A stretch of 64,000 nt of DNA from Apostichopus japonicus (GCF_037975245.1 NC_092572.1:8306001-8370000); one strand, 5' to 3'. Positions 1 to 12,279 are shown, counted from the stretch's first letter. Translations and numbers: made by a program. The notes: generated by a model from the sequence alone, not told the origin.

Positions 1-245
1 ACAATGTTTTAAATTCCAATGTAAACTGAAATATTGGGATTTTTTTTATTTCAGTAGAATTGATAACAATATTTAGCAAGATATAGATAAAAGGAAATTA
101 TTGAAAGATGAATCTTGATGTCATTCCTTTGCAATTATCGCTCTCCCTTGTTAACGACTGACTTATGAATGGAATAGACCAATCGATTATTTATTTATTT
201 CAATTTAGTATTATTGTTTTATATTTATATTTTTGCGGGGAAGAC

Positions 246-596
246 TTAGTCTATTAAGTGTAAGATTATATTATATATGTCTTACTTTGAAAAATCTTCG
301 TATTGCGGCAATTGTCTTTTCTTTTAGAAACCTAGTCTCTAAGTGTAAGATTATCTGATGTATGTCTTGCTTAAACAGCCCTTCGTATTCTGTCAATTGT
401 CTCTACTTTTAGAGACTGTTACTATTAAGTGTAAGATTATCTTATATATGTCTTGCTTTGACATATCTTGGTATAGTGTCAATTGTCTCTACTTTTAGAG
501 ACTAAGTCTATAAGTGTAAGACTATCATATATATGTCTTGTTTTGACAGATCTTCGTATTCTGTCAATTGTCTCTACTTTTAGAGGCTAAGTCTAC
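246..596 (+). repeat. Minisatellite, about 90-bp unit x4 (copy A)
   Basis: Units share AAGTGTAAGATTAT, TATGTCTTGCTTTGA and AATTGTCTCTACTTTTAGAG; the last phrase is self-complementary (CTCTA-CTTT-TAGAG). Counterparts at about 38203-38553 and 55528-55877, and single units at 4916-5012, 42555-42655 and 59838-59938. Confidence 0.75.
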
Positions 597-911
597 TTCT
601 TTGGCCACATGTCTCAAACGTATCTTGTTGTATTAACGATAATCTACAACCGCCCACTTGGTTGGGCTTAGATGTTGAGAATTGGCAATTCACTTTATAA
701 AGCCCTCCAATACAAACTTTCTGACATCAAATTGATCGTTACGATAGTAAAACTACGGTCGTCATCTAACATTGATGTCATCTTAGCAAAAACAAAAGCT
801 ACTCAACTTAATTATAAAATTATCTCATTAAAAGAACAAATTATGTTTAGTTCTCACGTAGTCCCAGCAAGTAACTCTTTCCTGTCGTTCTATATATATT
901 TTCTATTTCAG

Positions 912-1013
912 CAGCAGCTGACGCTGATGTGACACACATTACTACATTGGCTCAACATGACACAACAAAATCAACTGAACGACCCGATTCTACAACTAAG
1001 CAGAGTGTTAAGT
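912..1013 (+). CDS. Gene 1 exon 5: Thr-rich stalk exon
   Basis: Acceptor TTTCTATTTCAG and donor GTAAGTG, 102 nt, phase 1 on both sides. The peptide runs [17 protein letters not shown] and continues with [13 protein letters not shown]. No known fold; the composition suits an O-glycosylated spacer. The frame stays open past the donor to a stop at 1163-1165 (separate entry). Confidence 0.75.
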
Positions 1014-1870
1014 GTAAGTGCTTACGATTGATGGTAACGAACTATAAACATAAAGTTACCGTTGGCAGAAATTTTAATAATAATCAACATGTGTTAATTT
1101 CTTATAAAGTTAGTGGTGGACATTTCTTCTACCGATGTCATCATGGTGAACTAACAATGTTTTAAACTCCAATGTAAACTGAAGTCTTCGGAATTTCTTT
1201 TATTTCAGTAAAATTGATAACAATATTTAGCAAGATATAGATAAAAGTAAATAATTGAAAGATGAATCTTGATGTCATTCTTTTTCAATTATCGCTCTCC
1301 TTTGTCAACGACTGACTTATGACTGAAATAGACCAAATTTGACAGTTTGCGATGGAATATGATGTAGGCATACAACCGACTACTCGAATATCATTGCTTT
1401 ATATCATCATATATCAGGATTTCATTCATGATATACAGAGAGAATTTGTTAAACAATTGCTGAAAGGTGAAATTTAGGAAATTTGTTGGATTGCTTAATT
1501 TAAAAGGTTGAATCATGTGGTAACTTATACAGCCGTAACTTAAAATAAATATCAGGACGAGGACATTTTGAATCGATTGATAGTTCAGATCTGCCAAACG
1601 AAAGCGATTAGCTACAGCTCTGCCTAACACCAAAAATTAGTATAATAGGATATGTGTCTGCAAGTAAGCAACGCCTACAATGAATTTCTTAATATGGACA
1701 CGTGGATTCTAGAAATGAAACATTGTGGCAAAAATGAAATGATATCATTCTAAAAGGTTTAAATGTAGGTCTGAAGGAAAACAATTAGTTATCTTTTCTG
1801 AGTAATTGAGTGTGAGAGCAGAATTGTAGGCACGCTCGCAAGGATGCATTGAATTTCTCAGTAGTATATG

Positions 1871-1924
<54 letters not shown>

Positions 1925-3787
1925 TAATTCACAAAAAAATGTCAGCTCAACCCCAGTGGTCGGGTTCGGACCCCAGACCCTCTGAAAAAGACCCCCGGAC
2001 GGGTTAATTTCACCCCATCTAGCTTATGGACAAAACTTTGTCAGGTCAGAAGGAAGTAGTATGGCTGTACATTACAAAAAAGGCAAAACTGACAAACTTC
2101 CTGGTCGGGAAGGGGTTGTCAGACCCCCCACTAAGTCACCCCCAGTCGGGTTGATTTCACCCCATCTAGCCCATGGACCAAACTTTGTCAAAAGGAAGTA
2201 GTATGGATGTACATTACAAAAGGTGTAAAACTGAAAAAATTCCCAGTGGGGAAGGTGTTGTCAGATCCCCACAAAGATTACCATGACCCACCCCCCCCCC
2301 CAAAAGGCCGGTTGATTTCACCCCATCTAGCCCATGGACCAAACTTTGTCGAAAAAGGAAGAAGTATGGATTTACATTAAAATAAAGGAAATTCTGACAA
2401 AATTGCTGGTCGGGAAGGGGTTGTCAGACCCCACCCCCCCCCACAAGGTGCCCCCACCCAGCCAATTTAACTCACGCAATCTGATCATAGACCAGAATTT
2501 TGTTTCAAAAAAGTATTCAAGACATTGTATTAAAAACATGGAAAAACTAACCAAATGGTCTGAAAGCAAAGATGTGCCCATTATTGTCACATGGGCCACT
2601 TTTGTTTTTGTGTAAAATATACCGTAAAGCATGAAATACATACATGTAGAACCAGGAACAAATGTTAAATATGAAAAGTTTTTACACTTGTAAAGCAGAT
2701 TCCTTTGCATGAAAAATGTAGAAAATAACAACATGCTTTCAACAGGACCAGCCCCAGTTCATGTTGGTAGAATAAGTTTGCTTGTTCAACATGGTTGTTT
2801 GGACTGGCAATTACCACACTTGTGTCATCAATATGACAAACAGTAAATGGAAAACTATAATAACAAGAACGGGTAAGTTTAATTTAGGAAAAAACATCCA
2901 CAAAAGAGGAAATAGTTACAGCTAGAACCCCACCAAACATTGCATTTGAACAAGCATGGCGAATGTGGCCTCACTCAGTTTTAAGGCCCTTCAGTTATCG
3001 GGCACAATGCGCTTTAAACGTTTTAAAATACAAATGGTTATTCTTAAAAGTCTATATTGTCTTTTTGATTAGTTCCTATGATACAATACGTCTCTGTCTT
3101 TGTTCACCATCACGTCACTTGCATAATTCTGTTGTGTCCATCTTATCGATCCACCTCTTCTGCAAGTATTCTAAGTAAAGTGTGATTTGAAAACAAATTG
3201 CTAAGGTAAAGCTTACCAGTTACAGGATTTTCGACAAATAAACCGCAGTTATGAAGCCCCGATCAAGATTGATTTGCCAAATTTGGGTTCAAAATGTGAA
3301 AATTATTAGATATTAAAATAAAGGGAAATCCAGATATCTGATTTTTCAGACAAGTTGTACCTGCACGATTTGAACAATGCACTTATTTTCCACTATTCTT
3401 GTCTGGAAGACAACTTTTTTTTCTTTATTGGTGGTCTGAAAGGGGCAGCGCACACCCGCCCACCCCCTCCCCCCCCCCCCACCTAAATCCGCCACTGAAT
3501 ACAGATAAAATAGCTGAAATATGCTCTTTGTTTTTTATGAATAAATCGTCGTCATCACTACTTACACTGTCGCTATCAATATTAATACGGAGTGGGAAGA
3601 TCATGCCTTTTCACCCATGATTTAAACCAGATTAAACTTCCAGATTTGTAAATAATCCTTGATTTTAACCAAATAATATTTATACTGGCATGTTACCAAT
3701 TGTAGGTTTAAAAAGAAACAATGTGAGTAATATTTAATTATTGGTTGCAACAGTAAAATGTGAGCTACTAGAAATCTAACCCATAGG

Positions 3788-3881
<94 letters not shown>

Positions 3882-6800
3882 CACAAAAACTGCTGAAGCA
3901 GGGGAGGGGGGCAGCTTCAATAATATAATTAAGTGGCCAAGCCTCCCCCAATAACCTTCTTTGATTAACCAATTATATACCTGGCATATCTATAACTATT
4001 TGAAAGACTTCAGAAATAAAATAATTTTCCTAACGATATATAATATGCCGAAGGGTCTCCGATATTTCTTTGTTCCACCTCTGCTGTAACACCATATATT
4101 ATGGGACCAAGCAGATAACTGGATTGCAGGCCATTAATTAAAGCAGGTCTTATGTTTTACATGAATACAACAAACAATCTTCTGCCAAAACAAAACAAAA
4201 TTACTATCAAAATTTAACATGAATTTTGAGAAGGAATTATGAGTATTATAGAAAAACGAAAGAGAGGGGAAACAAATACAATCTGCTGCCTTTATGTATT
4301 GCTCACAATATTTTTGGGATATGCCCTTCCATTTAACTGCTTAAATCTGACTTAATCATATACACACCTTTACTCCACAAGAACAGAACCATAAGATATT
4401 GTGGGGAATAGAGAAATTTGGTGAAAGTGGAGGACCAACTATGGTCACATAACAGGATGTGGGCAAGGTTGTAATAGAGACATACGACAAAGAGGGTCTT
4501 TGTCTTGTCTTATAAATTAAAACATTTCCAGCAAAAGGCAGGAGAAACTCCTCCCACAAGATTCTCATCTATATCAGTTTGTTTATTAGGCCAGTGATGC
4601 CTACCTATATTTTTTACTTAGGCACTATAGCAAACAAAAATCAAAATGTTTTAAACTGACCAAAAACAGGAGCATCATTGTGTTTCAGTCACTTCCTTTC
4701 CTAGCAACTTTGGACCACTTGTCAACCAAAAAGATGAAGCAATTAAGAAAGGCAAGCCATAATGGACGTTGAAGGCTCTTTTAAATAACATAGAATATCT
4801 CCTCTCATAAATATGATCATTAATTATTTATTTTTGTACTAATTATGTTGATATTTTTATCATCTCAGTTCATGGGTAAAAGACACTGGGTAGGGGCTCT
4901 TTGAAGGGGTCTGACGACTAAGTCGATTAAGTGTAAGAATATCTTATATATGTCTTGCTTTGATAGATCTTAGTAGGCCCATTGTGTCAATTGTCTCTAC
5001 TTTTAGAGACTAAGTATACTCATTTGGACAAATGTTACTTGTCACTTTAATGTTGCTCTTCAACCTCCCGCTTGTTTAGGCTAAGATGTTAAGAGTTGGC
5101 ATTTCAATTTATTAAGGGATCCAATTCAAACTTTCTAACATCAAATTCATCCGTTTACATGCGGTTCTATTGATTTAATATCAGTCCAACAGGAGGATGA
5201 GTTAACCTTTATAGATTGCAGCCATATAGATGACGTAAATTTGTCATTTTCTGTTTTGATGAACCACAGTTCTATATCAAAAGCGCAGTACGATTATTTG
5301 CCCTTGAATAAAAGACCTATGTTAAATTACATACGTGCCATACGTTTCTTGAATATAATTTATCTATTTGGTTAAGGAGTCGTAAACAGGTGCACATACG
5401 TTAAATCCTGCAGTTGATAATTGTAAAGAAAGCTACTTCTATTATGTTGTGTGAATATTTGTATTGGTGTTGCCATGGCAACTGAAGATGCGAGTTTTAT
5501 GCGAGTTTGTTATAACGGAAGGAAATAAATGATGAAGTTATTATTTATCCTTCATACATTTACAATAGAATACAGACAGGTTAATGAGCATGGTGAAAGT
5601 AATTAAAGTAGCACTGACCTTCAAATTAATGAGTTTTCTATAATGCCAAGGTTGCTATCAGTTTCGAAAAGTGTAACTATTTAAGAACTACTTAATCACA
5701 GTAAAATTATGATCTCGTATCTAGAGTTGTTTCATGCCTCCTCCAGCTATATTAATGATGCTCTACAACCGCCCGCTTGGTTGGGCTGAGATGTTGAGAG
5801 TTGGCAGTTCACTTTGTAAAGGGATCGAACACAAACTTTCTAACATCAAATGGATAGTAGAACTACGGTCGTCATCCAACATTGATGTCATCTTAGCAAA
5901 ACCAAACGCTATTGGATCAACTCAATTATAGAATTATTTCCTTTGTTTTTGACTAACGTCTTTAAAGGGAATACATAATGTTTAGTTCTCACGTGTTCCC
6001 AGCCAGTAACGCTTTCCTGATGTTCCTCATTTTTGTCAGCAGCAGCTGACGCTGATATGACACACATTACTACATTGGCTCAACATGACACAACTAAATC
6101 AACTGAACGACCCGTTACAACAAAGGAGGGAGTTAAGAGTAAGTGTTTTCGAATTATGGTAGTCAACTATAAATTTCAAATTACCGTTGACAGAAATTTT
6201 AATAATAATCAACATGATTTAATTTCCAGTAAAGATAGTGTCGGACATTTCTTCTACCGGTATCATCATGGTGAACTTACAATGTATTAAACTCCAATGT
6301 AAACTGAAATCTTGGGAATTGGAAATTTCAGTAGAATTGATAACAATATTTAGCAAGATATAGATAAAAGGAAATTATTCCTTTTCATTAATCTCTGTTC
6401 CTTGATAACGGCTGACTTATAACTGGAGTAGATCAATCGATTATTTATTTATTCATTTTAGTATAATTATTATTATTTTATATTAATATTTTTACGGGGG
6501 AGAGGGGGAGGGGGATTGGAGTGAGGCTGGGGGGGTTATCATCTGTTTACATGTGGTTATATTAATTCAATATCAGTCCAACAGGAGGATCAGTTAACCT
6601 TTATAGATTGCAGCCATACAGAGGACGTAAATTTGTCATTTTCTGTTTTGATGAACCACAGTTCTATATCGAACGCGCAATATGATTATTTGCCCTTAAA
6701 TAAAAGACCTAGGTTAAATTACATAAGTTCAATACGTTTCTTGAAAAGAATTTATCTATTTGGTTAAGGAGTCGTAAACAGGTGCACATATGTTAAATCC

Positions 6801-7640
6801 TACCGTTGATAATTGTGAAAGAAATCTACTTCTATTATGTTGTTTGAATATTCGTATTGGTGTTGTCATAGCAACTGAAGATGCGAATTTTATGCGAGTT
6901 TGTTACAAAGGAAGGAAATAGATGATGAAGTTATTGTTTCACTAATGGTTATCTCCTCGTGATGCAACAATGTAGACTATTGCAACACTACATATTGTAC
7001 TAGCTGTTGATAGTTTGTTATCGCGGGTATCCGCTGATTGACAGGAACAAAAAAATGGAGCAGAATTTCGCGGTATGTCATATACTGTGTTGGTAGTATC
7101 TCAATTACACACTGCTACCAGAAAGGAGTTAAAACAAGTATAAATGTAGCATACAGAGACTGAAATTTTGATATCAATCTCCACAGGCAGACCTATACGG
7201 GCAGGTTTAATTAATTTGTCGTTCATTTATTGAAGATGACGATCTTTTTCATTAAACACTGTACTAGTGGAGGGGTCTATTTTTATCAAAACGGTGCAAA
7301 AGTTATGCAATTATATCAATTTGTTTTGTGGAATTTTATGCAGTTACTGTTAACTGCCGAATCAGCACAAAAAAAACACGATTAAGGGGGAAGTGCTTAC
7401 GCACCCGTCGCATCCCCCTTCCCTTCCCTTCCCACGCACACCCTGCGTACGGGCGTACAAGATCATAGCCTATGTAAATTTTCGCACCACTAATTTTATG
7501 TTTATTCAATTATTTAATCAGTATGAAAAGTCATCTGAAAAGTAATTAATATTGAAACAAAGAATAACTAAACAGGAAACACGTGTTAGATTTTTTTTGG
7601 GAATCTCTACTTCTTCAATACACGAAGTGGCATACATTAT

Positions 7641-7724
<84 letters not shown>

Positions 7725-8333
7725 GGCATATATATATATATTTATATATATATATATATATATATATAGGCATATATATGGAGAGAGGTATATAGTTACA
7801 TATATATAATTGAAATTGTAGTGAGCTGGAAATCTCTACTTCTTCAATACACGAAGTGACATACATTATCTGAACAGGTCAAAAAGCAGTTCGACTGTGG
7901 CCCTATCTATTTGCATTAATGCTTTGGAAATTATATGTTTGGCTATTGCAAGTAGACTATATGTTATAACTGTATGTTTTTCTTATTGTAACAAACCGGG
8001 CCAAAACCGGACAAATTAACCTCAAGATACGTGATTTCTGTGATTCGGAAACAATTGATATTTACGTACATTGTCATATTTATATATCCTTACCGGTTTC
8101 GAAGCTCTGGATATGCAATCAGGGTCCTTGGCCAAGGCGTTCGGGTGTCCGAATATAAAGCGGGAGGCCCGGGTTTTTTCACTGTTCTGGATTTTCCAAC
8201 TCACTACAATTTTGATTATATATATATACATAACTATATATCTCTCTCTATATATATATATGCATATAGATATATATATATATATATATATAACTATATA
8301 TCTCTCTATATTAAGATATATATTTATACATCA

Positions 8334-8383
<50 letters not shown>

Positions 8384-10050
8384 TGATATATATAAATATT
8401 GATATATATATATATATATATATTGATATATATATATATATAGCGTAAGAATATGATCTCGTATCTGGAGTTGTTTCATTCCTCCTCCAGCTGTTCAAAT
8501 ATTGTTTAAGATCTCCTTTAGTCTTAGTCTGCTTTACTGTTACATTTCATAAGTTTTTTAGGTAAATTACATTGTAACCTTTTTTTAAATGTCGTGAAAT
8601 ACGGTACTATTTAGCTTTGTTATTTTCAACCGGTGACTGATTGTAGGGGAAAAGTATCCTAGCCAACTATTAATATAAGATTATCATTGACGAATGTTGT
8701 AGTCAATTGAGATGCGATACTTACAGTTTTGAAATCAATGTGAGTGCACTTCTTGTAACGATACATTATATTGGTGATCAAATTAAAATAGTTACGTTTT
8801 AATTTGAAGTTTTATGTTAGTAGAATTGATAACAATATTTAATTTTAACAGAACACTTATGAAAGATGAATATTGATGTCATTCCTTTTCACTTTTCTCT
8901 GTTCCTTTGATACCGACTGACTTGTGACTGGAATAGACCAATCGATGTACTGGATTAGTGATGATAAGGTATTTTGGTCTGAAGCAGTGGAAGCATGCCG
9001 CAATTTATACAACAATGGTCATCTCGTGCACATTGACAACGAAGAGGAGAATAATGAAGTTAAGGCCATTCGAGATCAAAACTTAGACTGGTATGATGTA
9101 TGGATCTGGATAGGCATCCATGACTCGGTAAAAGAAGGTAACAAACAAACAAAAACATTAAAGCAGCCATTGTCTTTGGTGGCTAATGACCCGGATCGTG
9201 ATCAGAAATATGCATAATATAACTCAAACTACCGTTGAATTTGATGAAAGTAGTCACAACGCCATCCTAAATTTATTTTCACTAAAGTAGAAGTCACAAT
9301 CAACATCTCTTTACTCAAAAAAAAAAAAAAAAATACAACATACAAAACGATCTTATTAGGTACCAGTGTCTATTTAATGTATTAAGTTGTGGATATGCTA
9401 ATTATTTGAATTTAAAATTGATAGGTCCTGATAATGAATTGTGGTGATATGATGTGTTAAATTGAATAATAAAAATTAACAATTAAATTGGAGGATTAAT
9501 ATCTAATATGAAATGATCAGCTTTGTTAACTCATCTTAGATGAAATACTGGCAGAATGGATTGCTGATTTAAATTGGGTAGCCCTACTAGGTTTAGTCAT
9601 TTAGTATTATTTCAATTAGCTTACTTGCGAACAAAGAGAGGGACAATAAAGGTAGGTGTGCGTTGGTAAGCTTTCTGAGGGTTAAAAAACAACTGGTTTA
9701 TTTGAACATGAATATGAGGTAGGTTTAGAAAATATTCAGTTAGCTAAATTAGTTGACAATACTGGTGATATTTAGTGTATCAACAATTGATATACGTTTC
9801 TTTCCGCTAATATATTGAAAGCATTGGACAAGTTGATTTCGTAATTGGTATTGTGTTTTTATTTCAAGGAGAATGGACATATGAGGACGGTAGCAACCTC
9901 ACGTATGTCAATTGGCGTAACGGAGAACCAAATAGTGGAAACGGACAGGAAGACCAAGACTGCGCGGTGATGAGAAAGGGTGGTGATTATATCGACGGGA
10001 ATTGTGAATGGAATGTAACTTGTTGTTGTGAATATTACGTTGTTATTTAA
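912..10050 (+). CDS. Secreted C-type lectin gene 1, 3' part (four exons seen)
   Basis: Exons at 912-1013, 6040-6138, 8937-9137 and 9869-10050 (stop). The first three end in GTAAGT- or GTAACA-like donors and all start after AG. Every intron is phase 1, so the exons join in frame. The first two encode short Thr/Ser/Asp-rich stalk segments. The last two form one CTLD of about 127 residues with the WIWIGIHD core, a GEPN motif, four framework cysteines and a CEY ending. The signal-peptide exon and exons 2-4 should lie left of the window, as in genes 2 and 3. Known family role: CTLDs bind carbohydrate or protein ligands, often with calcium. Seen: exon structure and motifs. Inferred: secretion and a role in recognition. 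Confidence 0.8.
1014..1165 (+). other. Conserved open frame continuing past exon 5 donor
   Basis: If the donor at 1014 is not used, translation continues about 50 codons and ends HHGELTMF-stop. The same extension, same length and same stop position occurs behind exon 5 in copy C and behind exon 6 in all three copies. It may be an alternative C-terminus by intron retention, or an older terminal exon now inside an intron. Confidence 0.4.
1867..1922. repeat. (TA)n microsatellite
   Basis: Borders the C-rich minisatellite; shorter counterpart at 57157-57183. Confidence 0.9.
1964..2455 (+). repeat. C-rich minisatellite (copy A)
   Basis: Units of roughly 115-140 bp with TTTCACCCCATCTAGCC, ACCAAACTTTGTC, AGTAGTATGG, TGTACATTA and GGGAAGG(G/T)GTTGTCAGA, about four units. 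Length and order differ in copies B and C. Confidence 0.75.
2460..4915. other. Intron 5 of lectin gene 1, no coding signal
   Basis: Single-copy-like intron sequence shared with 39820-42550 and 57670-59835. Contains a C-run (3470-3481) and (TA)n. Open frames here are short and shared only because the DNA is duplicated. Confidence 0.6.
3787..3880. repeat. (TA)n microsatellite with GTATG interruptions
   Basis: In copy B the tract is longer and duplicated with flank (41164-41468); in copy C this region is replaced at 58661-58769. Confidence 0.9.
5469..5482. promoter_or_regulatory. X-box (RFX) palindrome GTTGCCATGGCAAC
   Basis: Perfect 14-bp palindrome matching the RFX consensus, in a module (about 5155-5525) whose paralogues carry slightly altered versions. 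Confidence 0.45.
6040..6138 (+). CDS. Gene 1 exon 6: Thr-rich stalk exon
   Basis: 99 nt after TTTTTGTCAG, ending at GTAAGTG, phase 1 on both sides. It is a clear paralogue of exon 5 ([19 protein letters not shown]), so the stalk grew by exon duplication together with flanking intron. The frame is open through the donor to a stop at 6288-6290. Confidence 0.75.
6139..6290 (+). other. Conserved open frame past exon 6 donor (copy A)
   Basis: Continues exon 6 in frame for about 50 codons ([20 protein letters not shown] and on) and stops after HHGELTMY. No indel relative to the exon 5 version, despite many substitutions. Counterparts: 43085-43236 and 60364-60515. Confidence 0.4.
6862..6875. promoter_or_regulatory. 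X-box-like GTTGTCATAGCAAC
   Basis: Same module, second copy in array copy A. Confidence 0.35.
7643..7807. repeat. (TA)n insertion specific to copy A
   Basis: Absent from copies B and C; flanked by 41-bp direct repeats. Confidence 0.9.
7808..7830 (-). mobile_element. SINE tail fragment inside a (TA)n insertion
   Basis: AATTGAAATTGTAGTGAGCTGG is the reverse complement of the SINE 3' tail. Only the tail and (TA)n were inserted, between 41-bp direct repeats at 7601-7642 and 7831-7871. Confidence 0.6.
8088..8216 (+). mobile_element. tRNA-derived SINE, copy 1 (internal deletion)
   Basis: Begins CCTTACCGGTTTCGAAGC, followed by a tRNA-like A-box region and CGGGAGGCCCGGG, but the B-box (GGTTCGAATCC) is lost compared with the counterparts at 45211 and 62528. 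Tail TTTTCCAACTCACTACAATTT runs into (TA)n. Confidence 0.7.
8217..8442. repeat. (TA)n behind SINE copy 1
   Basis: Interrupted by CTCTCT and TTGATA blocks; counterparts 45365-45505 and 62682-62940. Confidence 0.9.
8937..9137 (+). CDS. Gene 1 CTLD exon 7 (first half of lectin domain)
   Basis: 201 nt, acceptor GGAATAG, donor GTAACA, phase 1 on both sides. It encodes [20 protein letters not shown], then a Gly-His-Leu-Val-His-Ile strand, an EEENNEV helix end and [13 protein letters not shown]. These match the first helix, second helix and WIGL-like core of CTLDs. The segment between AIRDQN and WIWIG is one codon longer than in genes 2 and 3 and entirely different in sequence, so it is a variable loop. 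Confidence 0.85.
9869..10050 (+). CDS. Gene 1 CTLD exon 8 (second half, stop codon)
   Basis: Begins after TTTATTTCAAG in phase 1 and reads [16 protein letters not shown], a GEPN motif, EDQDC, the strand [11 protein letters not shown] and CCCEY, then stop. EPN in the calcium loop is the signature of mannose-type CTLDs. The usual WND of the second calcium site is replaced by YID. The stop codon overlaps an AATAAA (10049-10054), a candidate poly(A) signal only if cleavage leaves a very short 3' UTR. Confidence 0.85.
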
Positions 10051-10767
10051 TAAAAGACAGGATTGACTAAACAAAAGGAACGATAACTGTTAAAAGAGTA
10101 AAGAACATCGTTAAGGTTTCGACATTTTCTTGTCTTGTGTTGCTCTTGTTGAACTTTTACCTAGACATAATTCATACTTGTTATACATCGGTCGAATACG
10201 GCCTTCTCAATACGTTGTACTTCTACTAATCAAACACCAATGTAATACTTGAAGAAAAAAAAAACTTATTTTTCAACCAGCGAAAGAAATTAACTGAATA
10301 ATTAAAAATGTGATAAGAAAATAACAGAGAAAATAAAATAAAAGACGAGTGTACTGTATTGCGGGTTTTATATTTACTTCAACAACATCATCTTTTCTGG
10401 AAAAATGGGAGCGGGTTTGATGGAGTTCAAACAGGAGAAACAGAATCATAAATAATACTTGAAGTTACATTTAAAATAGTAAAAAGGAATTCTAAATATA
10501 CGTAAATAACCACGTAGCTAGCCCCCCCCCCCCCGCCACTCCTCACAAAAGGACTTAAAAGATAATATAAAATAGTTTAAAACAAAGAGGACACCATGGT
10601 AAGAAAAATGCACTTGTTATCACTGCTTTAGAAACCAAATCAATTTTTCAAAAAAAATCAAGAGTTAAACTTTTTATTTATTTTATTATAATTTTCTTCT
10701 ACTGTTTACAGTAAAATATAAGCATCAATTACTGATCACGTTATATCTTAGCAATGTATGGACGTAT

Positions 10768-10768
<1 letters not shown>

Positions 10769-10833
<65 letters not shown>
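10769..10833. repeat. (TA)n microsatellite
   Basis: Precedes the AT-rich minisatellite; counterpart 47752-47872. Confidence 0.9.
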
Positions 10834-10837
<4 letters not shown>

Positions 10838-11240
10838 ATAAGGTACGAATTCGATAAGGTAAATAATTTGATGTATTCAAACTTAGGACACTAATGTAAT
10901 AATTTTTTGATGTTATATGTTTATGAAACGGAATTCGATAAGGTAATTAATTTGATGAAATCAGACTTAAGACACTTATGTAAGAATGTCTCGATGTTAA
11001 TAGTTTATTTAACGGAAATCGAAAATGGAAGTACTTTGATGTATTAAGATTAAAAACATTCATGTAATAAAGATTTGATGTTATATGTATAAGGAACAGA
11101 ATCCGAAAGAAAAAAATACTTTAATATATACAGCTTAACAACACTCGTGTAAAAATGAATAGATGTTATATGTTTGTGGAAAGGAATAAGAAAGAAAAGT
11201 ATTGTGATGTATTTGGATTAAAAACACTTATGTAATCATG
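10838..11240 (+). repeat. AT-rich minisatellite, about 80-bp unit x5 (copy A)
   Basis: Units share TTTGATGTATT, ACACT(T/A)ATGTAA, GATGTTATATGT and AACGGAAT. It lies 3' of gene 1. The counterpart at 47873-48165 has about four units. Confidence 0.7.
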
Positions 11241-12279
11241 TTGGGTTTTTTCGTGTAAACCGTCTTGCGGCGGTTTTTGTTTACATTTCTTAAGATGGTA
11301 GCAACACACAATGAAATGGCTGAATAACATATGGTTTGATCCACATCAAATATCCATGTGTTAAACCATTTACTAATCAGGGGTACCGAAAGGCAATAAT
11401 ATTGCACCGACTTCAGTCAGGTGTAATCCCCGAAAGGTTTGAAAAGATCTTTCTCAGAAGCATTGGCCAACAAATGTGCCCCCTAGAAATTCTAGTTTGG
11501 AAATTGCACAGTACCTGCACTACGGTGGGCAGGGGATTACCTCACACACCTGATATTGTCTTTTAAAATGTATTCTGAAATGTAAAATAGCCAAGAATGT
11601 TTTCCTTCCATTTTTGGCTGTCAGGTTACAGGAAATTGAAACTAAAAGTCTTTAACTTAAAAAACATATTTGGGCTTACCCCAGAATCCCCTCCCCTTCC
11701 ACCCGTCTAGAGATCAGTACAAACTGGGATTCAATTTGTGGGCTTCGCCCGAACAAAGGTTTGTCCCCCTGATTTTTCTTTTCACCACACATGCCACCCT
11801 TTCGATTTGTGGTGCTTACGACGCATGCGCAATTCCGAAGTGATCCTCGAAAAATGTGACCCCACATTTGTTAAAGCTTTTTACACTCATGCCCTCGACC
11901 CAGGGGAAATTCGAACGCATTTGCAAAAAAAATGCTGATAGGACTGCATTAACCATTTACTAATCTGGAATGGCTCCGTATAATTACATTCTAATAAATA
12001 TCGAATCTATTTTTTAAGTAGAGTGAACTTTCGAGATTGCAAACTTACATCCGCCATTGATACACAATACTTTGCAATTATCATCAAGGAACCTTGCACT
12101 TCGCAGACAGTCTCTTGTACTGCGCACCTCATGAAGTTGTTCCATAGCACCGTAGCAATACATTGGCCTAACCATTTCTGCGGTCTGGCGAAAGCTTCAG
12201 TTCGTATTCCATCAGAATGAATCCATTTGTGGTTTGAAGTTGTTAAATAACTTCGTATTACCTTATTTCAATTGGGGAC

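Noticed and set aside
246-596. CRISPR-like regularly spaced repeats
   Set aside because: Units are contiguous diverged minisatellite repeats in an intron-rich eukaryotic sequence; there are no unique spacers or cas genes.
1391-1633. 80-codon minus-strand frame also present at 56672-56914
   Set aside because: Antisense to a non-coding array block; degraded versions of the block (16700-16920, 17760-17960) are full of stops and indels.
2372-2734. 120-codon minus-strand frame, repeated at 39581-40090
   Set aside because: It runs through the C-rich minisatellite into intron sequence, and its conservation is explained by recent DNA duplication; no splice logic or domain.
7583-7866. Open frames encoding runs of Tyr-Ile on both strands over (TA)n tracts (also 18274-18726, 32569-32888, 38656-38921, 62559-63008)
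   Set aside because: (TA)n has no stop codons in either strand when read as TAT-ATA, so these frames are automatic and not genes.
10049-10054. AATAAA overlapping the lectin stop codon as the definite poly(A) signal
   Set aside because: It would leave almost no 3' UTR; further AATAAA-like sites lie near 10335, so the real signal is undecided.
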